A DNA stretch of 64,000 nucleotides, taken from Siphonodentalium dalli. Lineage: Eukaryota > Mollusca > Scaphopoda > Gadilida > Siphonodentaliidae. Both the position numbers and the translations under genes were made by a program. Below are positions 22,511 to 33,914 of this stretch, piece by piece (within the stretch, counting starts at the first letter, position 1; each line of letters begins with the position of its first letter). The DNA lies in the NCBI GenBank assembly GCA_032622095.1, contig CP136069.1, positions 153,253,043-153,317,042 on the forward strand. The letters are read 5' to 3'. The notes below the pieces were generated by a model. That model saw only the letters and a list, made by a program, of their open reading frames with translations, had not been told where the DNA came from and made no database searches.

Positions 22511-24184
22511 ACATTAACACACAGCCATTACATATATACATAAACACCACAGACATAACAATATAGTTACCCACTGTCTACATGTACACCTGACCCATGA
22601 CCACGGATGACCATACAGCCTCGCGTCACAATGCAGGCACACCGGGTATACTCCTAAACATGACCCATAACCATATAGTCACTCCATGTATACCCATTCA
22701 TCTCACCATTTGCCATAAGGTCATCCCCTGTATACATATTCTCCAAACGCATGGTCAAATGGACAATCAATATATACATCAACACCACAACAATGACCAT
22801 AAAGTCATTCCGGTATACATATGCACATCACCAATGGCCATATAGCCACTCGCTTCATAAACATACCCTCACCCATGTTACCTGGTATACTCATTCACCT
22901 GACCTATGGCCATATAGTCACCCCGTGTGTACCTAATCAAAACATTCATACACGATCATGGTCAATCTTTGTATTCATATTCACCCCAACAGTGGCCATG
23001 TCAATCAATCCCTGTATTCCTATTTGTCACACCATAGCCGAATAGCCACTCACGATATACTAATACACCCAGCCATGTCAGTATAGTCACTCCATGTATG
23101 CATATGCACCTCATCCATGGCTATATAGCCACTCGCTATATACACATATCCCTCGCCCATGACAATAAAGCAACACGTATGTGTACTGGTTATAACCTAC
23201 ACATGACGATACCGACACGAGTCACCAAACAGGAACACCAGGTACATGTATACTAATACGCCTGTCACCCATGTATATATGTTCATTACATTTATGATCA
23301 TACAGTCACTACTTGTATACCTACATGTACTCATCTCACCATTAACCATACAGTCACTACATGTATACCTATTCGACACACATAGTCATATAACCACTTG
23401 ATATACGTAGGCAGCCCATCATAGACCATAGATTCACTCCAGGTATACATGTAACGCTCACTAATGGCCATTCAGCCCTTCCAGATATACAAAAAACCCG
23501 CACATACGACCACTCAAACAATCCATACTTGCATATACACCTCACACATGACAATTCAGCAATTCACTGTATAATCATACACGCCATCCATGATAATACA
23601 GCTAAGACCTATACACCCACCAATGATAATACACCCACGATATATATAAATATACATCCCACCCGTTACCACAAGGACACTCACTATGTACCCACACGCT
23701 CGATAATGTCCACCAGCTTACTCCAGGTATTCATATTCAATCATGACCGTACAGTCATTCCATGTATACCTTACCCATTACACATTACCCGTAACCATAA
23801 AATCACTACCTATTTATCCACACACCCCATCCATGATCATACAGACAACACATGTACATCCCACACACGACCTTACAGTCACTCCATATATACATAATCA
23901 ACACATAGATGACCATGTATATATATCCATACACCACACCAATGACCACACAGGCACACCGGATGCACCCGTACTGGATATACACCATACAGTCACTCCA
24001 TGCATACCGATTCACCTCACACCTGACCATGACCTCTCCCTGTATACCTAGATGCATCTTACCATGGACAACCCACTTATAACCATATAGTCACTCATTG
24101 TATACCTACTCACATCAGTCATGACATACAATAACTCCATGTATACCTATTCACCTCACATATGATCACAGAGTAACTCCCTGG
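22511..24184 (+). repeat. 42-bp satellite array, right half of A
   Basis: About 40 diverged units in the CA-rich orientation, for example two successive TGTATAC landmarks 42 bases apart. Open frames of up to 122 residues here are repeats of a 14-residue pattern like HPTHDHTVTPCIPI, and the opposite strand is equally open. Confidence 0.88.
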
Positions 24185-26689
24185 CTACGATCTTGGCATC
24201 CACACTGTATCCTGTAGACATTTTTTTATCATAATGGACCAGAATAGCCAAAGATTATGGTCCATCTCAGTTCTGTCTCAAAGTTCTGCCCATTTCCTTT
24301 CAATAAATATGGCCAAAATAACAAAAAGAGGTTCTCGGCAAATTACATACTTTAAAATGAATTTGTCATGCCCCATACGGAACTGGGACAACTGGGAATA
24401 GAACATGTAGTTGTCAGTTAATTAACTAACACGTATAATAACCAAGTGAGTCACAATTTGCTATCTTTTCGGATAATGCAGAGAATGTTCGGGATATATG
24501 TAAAAAATTAGCATTTTACAAATTTGGTTGCCATTTTGGAAGCCATCTTGAGCTTTGAGAAATTTGGTCTATAAACACCGTAGTGTGACACATTTAAGAT
24601 AGACCAAAACAATAAACACCTTTCAATCCAAAGATAGTTATATTTTACCTGAAAAAATGGTTCAAACCTGAAAACTGAATTTTTGCCAATATTTATGTCA
24701 AGTTTTTTAGAGAAAAGTCCAATATTTTTGACCATGTCAGTGGTGAAAATAGAACAATTAACCATGGTGCATCAGACATGTTAGCATTCAATGTATAGAA
24801 TGCAGAATGGCCAATTTTATACATCAACACAACTTGTAAGCGATTGCAGGACACGCTGGTGTAATATTTACCATTTTCCATATTTTGGCGGCCATATTGG
24901 CAGCCATTTTGAGCCAAAGTAAGAATTTTGGTTCCAGTGATTTGAATATGCATAGGTAATGATATGCCTCACTCACATTACAAAGTTCTGTTCATATCTT
25001 GTTGAAATATGACTAGAATCCCAATTGTGATTTTTTTTGGTGAAATTTTATACGGCATTCTGTACAATCAATTATTTGAGGGATTGGATGGGGTTAGGAC
25101 CCCAATAATTGTATATTTAATTGCTCCAATGATCAGTTAATATAAAAAACACAAAATAAAGTTGCATTACTCAACCAGTTCCAAACAGCATGAATTGATC
25201 TAGAAGATATTTGTGAAAAAATGTAGCCATTTTGGTGGCCATCTTGGATGGTGAGTTTCAATTTTGGCCCAAAAAGGTGTCATTATGTCTTAGCTTCACG
25301 AAGATATATACATTTGTGTACATTTTATTAGATTTTCCCGCTATAATATTTTCATAAAACTGGCTCACTTATAGTTCTAGAAAATGGATCGGGTTGTGGG
25401 GGGGGGGGGGGGGGGGGGGGTAACAAGTCTCGTTCTTATCAGAAACGACATGAATATATATTTCTTAAGTTGATCGTATCGATTTAGGGATGTATTGGTT
25501 GTAATAGTGCAACGTACAAGGGATGTACGCACATACACACACGTTGGACAAATGCAATCATGTAAATAAAGTGATTTTTTACGTTTTGAGGGGTGACCGA
25601 TGACCCCCTTCTTATCTTAAAACCCCAGGAAAAGTTGCTTCTTAAGTTGTGTTTTTATAATTAGTATATATCAAAGTACTTTGAGACAAAAAATTATGGA
25701 TGTACGCGAAAGTGTAAAAAAAAGGGAAAAATCACGTTTTGGGGTTCAGCATGGGACCCCCTTTCTTATCTGAAAACCCCAGGAAAATCCCTTTCTTAAG
25801 TTGTGTTTTCTTAATGAGTACACTTAGGAGTATCATCAAACCAAAATTCATCGATGTACGCGGAAGTGTAAATAGAAGTGATTTTTGGCACTTTTTGGGG
25901 TTCAGCAGCCCCTAAACCCCAGGAATGCGCAACTTAAGAAATCGGTTTTTCAGAATGTTCCATTATTGGTACCAACTTTAGGGGTCAAACCTTTTGTACG
26001 CAAAAGTGTAAATGGAACATATGCGGGCTCCCTAACTAATACTGATGAATAAACCACAAAGCAACATGTATTAACAAATAATTATGTTCCCCGCATTATT
26101 TTTCGACTTTATAAGGTTCCCTGTCAAAACTTCGAGTTGAACTGGTGGAATTTATGGGAGGCCAAATTCACATTTATTAATAATTGCGCTTCAGTACAAT
26201 TCAATTGCGCTTCAGCGCAATTAATTATATATATAACCAGGTGTCCTCAAAATCTTAGTCAAACCCACTAGATTGATTGATACGTCTCTTTATTACATGC
26301 TCCTACCCTTATTCCATTCAATAAACCCATTCTATAAATTCTGATATTAAACGTTCGTTTTGATAACAAGAAATAGTGCCAGGTAACCTTTGACACCCGG
26401 TTTGTCGTCTGTTTAATTTACATAAGCTATGTCTCAAAATACTATGGCTTCCAATATTTTTCCAACAACCAATAATGAATGAAGAGTTGGAAAAGTTCTG
26501 TCATTAAATATACGCCTTAAAATACGCCAAAGAGTCTTTATTTATCTGGGACTATTTCTTTACGTGGACAAACAACGCATACTTACGTGAAACGTCATCG
26601 CATGCCTTATAGAAGCAGATGTTAGTTTATCGTCCCATTTGTTGATTTATTACGCCACCTAGTGTGGTGTTACTAGCATTTGTTTTTTT

Positions 26690-27185
26690 TATATCGCATG
26701 GAGTACAGGGCGAATGTATTCTTGGAGATTGTTTGTACCTTACTCAATCGTACCGATATAATCACGTAGATGCCGAAATTGTAAAGTTAACGCCAGCGGT
26801 GTATAATACGTTTATGAAAATATGATAAATCCTATCGATAGAGTCAGGACAGGCTCAAATTGTAAACTTAAAGTCACCGGTGTAATAATATGTTGTTGAA
26901 AATATAAATAATCTGATAGCCTGAAAATATTGTATAACCTATTGGGAGCCCATAATAAATGGGAATAACCTATTGGGAGCCCCTGCTGTATTTTATGGAG
27001 ATTGTTTGTACCTTACTGAATCGTACCGATATAATCACGTAGATGCCGAAGTTGTAAAGTTAACGCCACTGGTGTATAATATGTTTATGATAAATCGTAT
27101 CGATAGAGTGAGGACAGGCTCAAATTGTAAACTTAAAGTCGAAAATATAAATAATCTGATAGCCTGAAAACATTGTATAACCTGT
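26690..27185 (+). repeat. Direct duplication inside element E
   Basis: The block with GAGATTGTTTGTACCTTACT, CGTACCGATATAATCACGTA and GACAGGCTCAAATTGTAAAC occurs at about 26725-26930 and 26995-27175, with some substitutions and a 20-40-base deletion in the second copy. Confidence 0.85.
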
Positions 27186-27599
27186 TGGAGCCCCTGGTGT
27201 AGTGAACTGAATTATGGGTAATTTTAATTGGAGTGCGCATGTCTGTTTTTTTTGTAGTAACGGCCATCTTTTATTTTCTGCATGCGCAGTCTATATGCGT
27301 TCTTTTGGGGAAATTCGCTATTTTGGTTAAGTGAAAACAATGGTATGAGTTCAATGTTTGTTTGTATATAAGAAAGTATATTGAATTTTGGAGGCCGACA
27401 ATTGTATCTATTTGAAGATTAAAAGTTGCTTGTGTGTATTTAGCTGTGCATGGTTCGTTAATTAGGCCAGCCTATTGTCATATTAGAACGTCTCCAATAA
27501 CATACAACCTCTCTGCAGTTAACATTGTGAATTTGGCAACAGTCCAAGCAGGCCCTCTAATGGAGCACTGTGAATTTGGCAACAGTCCAAGACACGTGG

Positions 27600-27763
27600 G
27601 GTATATATAAAATACACACGTAGTGTTTCTGAATACCAAATTTACACCACGAGTGGGATTGATGGTTTACCACACGAGCTTTAGCGAGTGTGGTAAATCA
27701 TCAATCCCACGAGTGGTGTAAATTTGGTATTCAGAAACACTACGTGTGTATTTTGTTTATACC
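27600..27763. mobile_element. Near-perfect palindromic MITE
   Basis: Arms of about 70 bases: AAAATACACACGTAGTGTTT pairs with AAACACTACGTGTGTATTTT, and CCACGAGTGGGATTGATGG pairs with the opposite arm. The short central loop is near CGAGCTTTAGCGAG. Confidence 0.9.
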
Positions 27764-29283
27764 ATGACCGGTACAGGAGCAACAACTGCTATGAAATCGA
27801 AATAAACCCACTTAAATTAAGATGATTCTGTCGCACCATTCACAATCATCCCCGTTGTGTTCCCCACACTTGGCCGTACATCGACGTACACTATCACAGC
27901 TGATCAGGCGTATTGATACATTGAATTAGGTCAACATTCAATTGTACGAATATGGTATCATTGTAGCCAATTCACAATAAACTGTAATCATGATGAAACC
28001 GCCATAAATAAACAACATGAATATATATATGGGAATACGAATTTAATGAATATAAATATAACACATTGCGGGAACTTTTTTTTCTCCGCCGTACAGTGAA
28101 CAGGAAACCACGAAAGTCATTTTGAAATCCACCGTTTGTTGTTCGAGTTTTTTACGTCTATTTCTTGAAATATATGTTCAATTTGTTGATCTGGATGTGA
28201 TTTCCACGGAATAACTGTTCGTTTTTATCGCATTAGTGAGTATAATATTCAATTGAATCGAAAGTATCAAATTGTTTTCATCGCGAGGCGCTACATTTTA
28301 AAAATAGAGTGATTTTGATCGAGGTCATGGAAGGTTAATGAAAGGTCAACTCGGATGTAGTTCTACTATGGGTATAAACTTTAACCATTGAAATGCCATT
28401 AAAACGTGTTACCCACAGTAGAAACGTGTTACCCGCGGTCGGACTCCTGTTCACACACAGTAGGGTGTACAGCACAAATATATTATATAGCATGTTTGTA
28501 CACAGTACAATAGGGAGTCATGGTATAAAATAACTGAACACCTGTGGCCAACTTGATCTCCAGAATGTTTTTAAGTGGAAGGGACAGTGTAGTGGGGTGG
28601 GGGTGGAAGTTAGATTTTGAGTGTGTATGATTCACAACTTTTGTAAAAAAAAGTTAATGCACATGTAGTTGGAAATTTCATACATTATTACACTACAACA
28701 TAAAGGTTAAAATACATGGTTACCATTGCCTGGTATCCCAACTAGTAATTATTGTCCCCATTATGATGGGGACGGGGATCGAATGATGGAGGTATTTTGA
28801 GGGGGTGGGAGTCACAACTGTTATAAAGAATTTTAACAGTTGGAAATTTCATACATGATTACACTAACTTTTTGTCCCCATTTATTTTACTGCTGTCTTG
28901 TTTGTTACTGTATTCCTGATATGGAAATAATAAAGAGCATTTATTACGCCACCTGTGGTGTATCTAGCTGCTGAGATTTTGATATTGCGTGGTGGACAGG
29001 GCGAATGCATTGTGGGGCTTTTATTTATAGAGTTGGAAATTCCGTTTATTTAAAAGTCGGAACTACGCGACCAGTAGGCCAAGTCCAGTAAAACGGTTCG
29101 TTATAGGTGCTGGTTGTTATTGTTATTTTAACGGAATTCTGAGTTGGTCATTCGCGAAACCAATATATTTTATATTCTATAATTAAAACCGTGGGTATAT
29201 AATATATGATCCTCTTTATGGATATTGTAGGAAGGTAAATTTAGCTAAAGCGGTGGGATATCTTGCAAGACAACACATTTCGG

Positions 29284-29998
29284 TTTGCGCTATAACTGCT
29301 CAATGTTTTAAGGTGTTACACAACGTCTGTTAAAAAGAGTTCTATCGGGAATATTCACACTATTTTTTTCAGAGAACATGCATAGAGTAAACATAGTCCT
29401 ATCGGACTATCGTAAAGTAGTTCCGTTTAATTCGGGATTAATTAACCCTCAGACTGCCGAAACTGCCGACAATAAATTCGCTTGTTCGTGTCCGCCGAAA
29501 ATCAAACTTGCCTGTTTAGAGGTCCCATTTTCGTGGCTAATGGTGATAGAATCACAATTTTTCAGTCAAATTCATGGATAAATTACATTACACTTAATCG
29601 GCTTATGTCCGCGGCCATAAACCTGCGTTTTGATAACAATTTATTTGAGACAAACTGTTGCGCGGGTATCAGTCGGCGCTTATCGGTTGAAGTTATTATG
29701 ATCGTGCAGCCTGCGCGTGCAACAAGTGTTCAAATACAACAGAAGAAAAAAAATACTATGTCAAATAAATAACGTCATCAATGGACAGACAAGTTTCATT
29801 TCCGCGGGACACGAAAAAGCGAATTTAATGTCGTCAGTTTCGGCAGTCTGAGGGGTTTAATTAATCTCCTTTACGATATCCCGATAGGACTATATTTACA
29901 CTATGTTCTCTGAAAAAAAATGGTGTGAATATTCCCGATAGAACTATTTTTATCAGACGTTTTTTAACACATTAAAACATTGAGCAGTTAGCGCAATT
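29284..29998. mobile_element. TIR element with about 200-base arms
   Basis: Arms 29284-29495 and 29803-29998 pair through GCTATAACTGCTCAATGTTT, GAGTTCTATCGGGAATATTC and CAGACTGCCGAAACTG. The 300-base centre has short frames without family resemblance. Confidence 0.85.
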
Positions 29999-30564
29999 TT
30001 CTGGAATTTCGGACTATTTCGTCTATAAAAATACGATGAGCAACTGAAAATGTTTTTCAACATTCTGGAAGGGGTAGATGTCCAGGTATATATGTTTAAA
30101 ATTTCACGCATAAACTATGACAGATAACAAAGTTATAATTAGTTTTATAGGCCCACCATAAATCCCCTATAATAAACGCATGCCCCCGTAAGCACATGGC
30201 TTTGCTGTGGATGCTTTCGTTCCCAGCATGCATCATTCTCGCTATCTGTAAAATGTCTATGAACAATGGCTGTGCCACGCACTCTTAGCTTTGATCCGCA
30301 TTTAGAAGCATTCTGGTGTGGCGAATGAGAAACCTGCAGTAATTTATAAGCCGTAGTTCATTGTAATAATTTGAAGAATTACTTTTATCACATAATTTGC
30401 CCATAAAAGCAGTTTCATAATTATCGATAAGAGACACGTTTAATATCAGCGCGTGCGATGACGTCACATCGTTCTTCAAATGACTTGCGATCGCTGCAAT
30501 TTATTATCGTTGTTTTCGATGGATATTTCGCATTGCTTCGCGTTTATTTGATCATGTGATAAAA

Positions 30565-30711
30565 AGTATCTCACACTCGTCCTATTTTATACGTAATTTA
30601 TCAACCTCGTCCACTAACTTCTATTTGAGCCTCGGTAAACCTCGGCTCAAATCGAATTTAGTGAACTCGGTTGATAAATTCCGTATAAAATAGAAACTCA
30701 TGTGAGATCCT
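30565..30711. mobile_element. Palindromic MITE, CTCTATAT-end family, copy 1
   Basis: AGTATCTCACACTCGTCC pairs with the inverted arm ending GTGAGATCCTCTATATC. Arms of about 65 bases surround a TTTGAGCCTCGGT core. Related to 30875-31027 and 38614-38774. Confidence 0.85.
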
Positions 30712-30874
30712 CTATATCTTAACGGAATTCTGAGGCGGTCCATTCATGTAACCAATATATTTTATATTATGATTTATATTTATGGCTAATAATACGATCT
30801 TGGTGGCGTTACCATTTCTGACTATGGTTTTCTTGTTATGTATGTTTTGTAGAGTTTTTGGATCATGTAATAAA

Positions 30875-31027
30875 TAGAATCTACAACTCGTCCCCAGTTT
30901 ATAGCGGAATTTACAAAACTCGTCCGGTAAATTAGGTCTTGACCTCGCCAAAGGCTCGGTCCAAACCTAATTTACTGGACTCGTTTTGTAAATTTCGCTA
31001 TAAACTGGGGACTCGCTGTTGATCCTA
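30875..31027. mobile_element. Palindromic MITE, CTCTATAT-end family, copy 2
   Basis: CAACTCGTCCCCAGTTTATA pairs with TATAAACTGGGGACTCG, with arms of about 70 bases. It shares with copy 1 the upstream context GATCATGTRATAAA and the downstream GATCCT.TATAT. Confidence 0.85.
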
Positions 31028-31339
31028 TATATGTAAAACTCAATTGTCATCTTTTATTTTTGCGAACTAATGTGCTCATGTTCACGTTATAACGTATGAA
31101 GTTTACGCAGTTGTAAATAAATAAATAGTTCTTTATTGGTGGGACGGATTAAACGCGATAAACAAAATGACAATCGCTCCGATCCGACAAGGTGAGCTAC
31201 TACTTATATTCCGTGTGTAAGAATCATGTTTTGTGATGCTATTTGGGTATATAATTTATGAGAATATGTGTAACGCTTTGCACAAGAGTATCCTCTATTC
31301 CCATCATATATCTATAATATGCAGAGGGTTTCACATTAC

Positions 31340-31372
31340 TTTAACCTGGGCAACGCCGGGTAACCCTACTAG
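31340..31372 (+). mobile_element. Helitron-like 3' end
   Basis: A GC hairpin (CCTGGG caacg CCGGGT) is followed about nine bases later by CTAG and T, the layout of a Helitron 3' terminus. The 5' end was not delimited. Confidence 0.45.
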
Positions 31373-32149
31373 TTAATGAATAAATCCAATAGAAAATAAT
31401 TGCGCTTCAGCGCAATTGATGGCGCAATTATTTTCCCATATATGGGAACCCCCAGTTAATTAATGGAATAACCTATCTATTCAGGGGTGTAAGCTTGTAA
31501 CAATAATTGCGCTTCAGCGCAATTGATATGAATCAAGCTGGATTGCGCTTCAGCGCAATTGAATTGCGCTTCAGCGCAATTATTAATAAATGTGAATTTG
31601 GCCTCCCATAGGAATATGATCTCTACGGGCGTTAGCCAGAGTAGAGATTCATGCCATGATCTAACTGGATATTTTTCTATCGAAAAGTCAAGTTTATTCA
31701 GTTCCCGGCTTTTACACGCATGACTATATAATAGACATTTCAGTCAATTTAATTTCATTCATTTAATTATATATACCACATGTTTTTATATTTACATTTT
31801 TGCCATACAAATTGAAACTTTCTAAATATAGTAAACATGTTTCGAGTGTTATCGAAATTTCTCCCCCTCCAGAAATTTGAGGTACGAGAGCTGTTAGAAC
31901 ATCTATATAGTTACATTCATCAATTGAAAACGACCATGACTTGAACAAGTGGATTGCCTTCGCAATCTATATTGCTGTTAAAATATTCACATACGATAAA
32001 ACCGCCATAAACAGAAAAGAATATTAAAATATCGACATATTTTGTTCTTAAACGAATCATATACATCGCGTAAATATAATATTATTGTCAAGATCGTACG
32101 CCGTGTTAGTAAACAAAAGCTAAATTATGTTACATTACAGTACACAAAG

Positions 32150-32335
32150 AGTGTGTGGTAAGCAAAACACTCAATACCGGGGAGACCTTACTAACTGGTT
32201 AAAACTCCCAACATGTTGATTACAACTACCGTTCGCTAATCCTCGCCACTCAAGATTTCGGTGTTGAATGGATCACAGTGAATCACTCTCCCCCAAAGCA
32301 TCGCCACTGTGTTGTGTATTTTGCTTATCGCACAC
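32150..32335. mobile_element. MITE with GTGTG..ATAAGCAAAACAC ends
   Basis: GTGTGTGGTAAGCAAAACAC at the left pairs with GTGTATTTTGCTTATCGCAC at the right. A second copy at 56310-56522 has the same ends and the internal CAAGATTTCGGTGTTGAATG. It lies inside the dispersed repeat of 31980-32130. Confidence 0.7.
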
Positions 32336-32349
32336 TATTTACGTGCTGT

Positions 32350-33850
32350 ATATAAACTCTCGGATCACATAAAGTGTGCTTTGTGGATAATACTGCATTT
32401 ATACTAGCGTTATACTATACTATTAGTATATTCTTGGTGAATTTTTCTTAATTTGGTAACTTTTATTTCTAATTTATAACCTACAACGAAGGCCATCCGT
32501 GCCTTTGAGCGCTCTTTGACAGTTAAGGTGCATACACTGAGTATATATTAATAACATAACTCACGTGACTTTTTGCGTTCTGATTGGTTGCACACGCTAT
32601 AATATTTTCCGATAGTATACCCTAGTAGGATTACTACTCATCTATACTATTCTTTTTCTAATAAAACCTTGTGTTATGTCAGGGGAGCCCCACCGCCGTT
32701 TATTTTGAAACAATTTGATATCTTATTTGTTCCGAAATAATTTGTGGGTTTCTATAACATTCTGACCAAAGTTGCCAGTCGGATGTGCGTGGAATACACC
32801 AGTCCATACATCCTGGAAAATCCTTCGACTGACAACTTTGGTCAGAATGTTAGAGCAAACAAAAGTGAACTTTGGACATAAATGAGGTATCAACTTGTTT
32901 GGAAAATAGTATAGCATCTGCTCGTAGCTGTCAAAATAATATGTAATATGTAATATCTTAGTTTATTACATTTTCCCTCGATTCTAGTCGCGTTTTAGAT
33001 CGCATCAGCAATTTTGAATGCGTGATACTCATCAACTCGAAACCACGTGATTCCCCACCGTGATGACTTTGGCTCAATACTTGTAGACTGGATGGAATGA
33101 AACTTTCGATGTCGGGTTCCGATCGCCTTTTCCCAGACTTATGGACCTTACACGACCCCTAATGTTTGGTTTTCATAATCTCTGATCAATTCTGGGCTGC
33201 AATTAGGTGTGTTCGAAATTCGAATCAAGGAATTGCATGTCCGGTTCACGATTCTTTCACAGTTACGGGCTTGTTTGATGTATCAATTGCGGCTTTATTG
33301 ATTTTCGGAATGATAACTCTAACTGTTATGGCATGTTTTAGCAATGCAATTTAAACAAGTCATCAACGGGCGTATTAATAATGCCACGCGTCGGGTTTGT
33401 CCTTGTCTGACAATATGTCATCGCACAATACCACGCAAACGAACCGTTTGTACGACCGATATAAAGTACATTCATCAACGAAATTGCGTGCATCGTCAGG
33501 AAGTTAATTCCGTTGGCAAAGATAATCATTGGCAGTATATAGCCTCAGACAGCTACCTTAGTAACACAAACCATCAACGAGAAAGTCACAAGATAAGCAG
33601 CTTACTATAAAACACGGAACATGACAGATAGAAGGTCCCCAAAGAATTGCTAAATCCTATTGCTCATTGATGCGCGATGGAATGGCACCAGAAGTAATTG
33701 CGTGCAGTGTACTGCATGACGTCTGAAAGTTGAATATCGATTGCTTCTATAAATGGGTCACATCTCTGGAGACAACGTGAAGAAAGCCGTGACGGAACAC
33801 GTATTTCATTGCTTTTCATAGTGTATTGGAATGAATCCATGCATATACGG
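32350..33850. other. No recognised gene
   Basis: AT-rich DNA. A frame at 33166-33354 ends in a hydrophobic stretch (AALLIFGMITLTVMACF) that could be a membrane segment, but there is no splice or homology support. An inverted pair near 32760 and 32830 (ATTCTGACCAAAGTTG) forms a small foldback. An E-box and CCAAT pair is at 32562-32587. Confidence 0.4.
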
Positions 33851-33853
33851 ATT

Positions 33854-33910
33854 AAGTGGACATAACTTGTATGTAAAACCCTTCGGGTTTTACACAAGTT
33901 ATGTCCACTT
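33854..33910. repeat. Short perfect hairpin
   Basis: AAGTGGACATAACTTG pairs with CAAGTTATGTCCACTT. The loop is formed by AAAACCC ttc GGGTTTT. It is 57 bases in all. Confidence 0.9.
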
Positions 33911-33914
33911 ACCT

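Larger units (their letters stand above)
19838..26151. mobile_element. Giant palindrome A with 42-bp satellite core
   Basis: The well paired arms are 20096-21817 and about 24185-25908, complementary through unique-looking blocks (TTTACACTTCCGCGTACATC, CTTGGGTTGTTACC-like flanks, TTTCTAGAACTATAAG). Outer pairing resumes at 19838-20010 with 26060-26151 and, beyond element E, 31616-31669. A C22 tract (20588-20609) mirrors a G23 tract (25398-25420). The arms carry ATGGCCGCC and ATGGCTGCC motifs. The centre is two opposed 42-bp arrays. No transposase, integrase or reverse transcriptase is visible, so the family is non-autonomous or of unknown mechanism. Confidence 0.85.
26153..31610. mobile_element. 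Element E: 5.46-kb TIR element with subterminal hairpin array, inserted in palindrome A
   Basis: Terminal inverted repeats start TATGGGAGGCCAAATTCACA and match over about 75 bases. GGAAT is present on both flanks (26147-26151 and 31611-31615). The subterminal regions hold an 18-base palindrome ATTGCGCTTCAGCGCAAT, twice at the left end and at least four times at the right. Removing E restores the host repeat CTGGTGGAATATGATC. The interior contains a direct duplication (about 26700 and 26990), four palindromic MITEs and a Helitron-like 3' end. No transposase frame was found. Confidence 0.8.

Noticed and set aside
29378-29772. Two overlapping genes of 67 and 96 residues
   Set aside because: They fall within a palindromic element, start in one TIR and show no recognisable domain.
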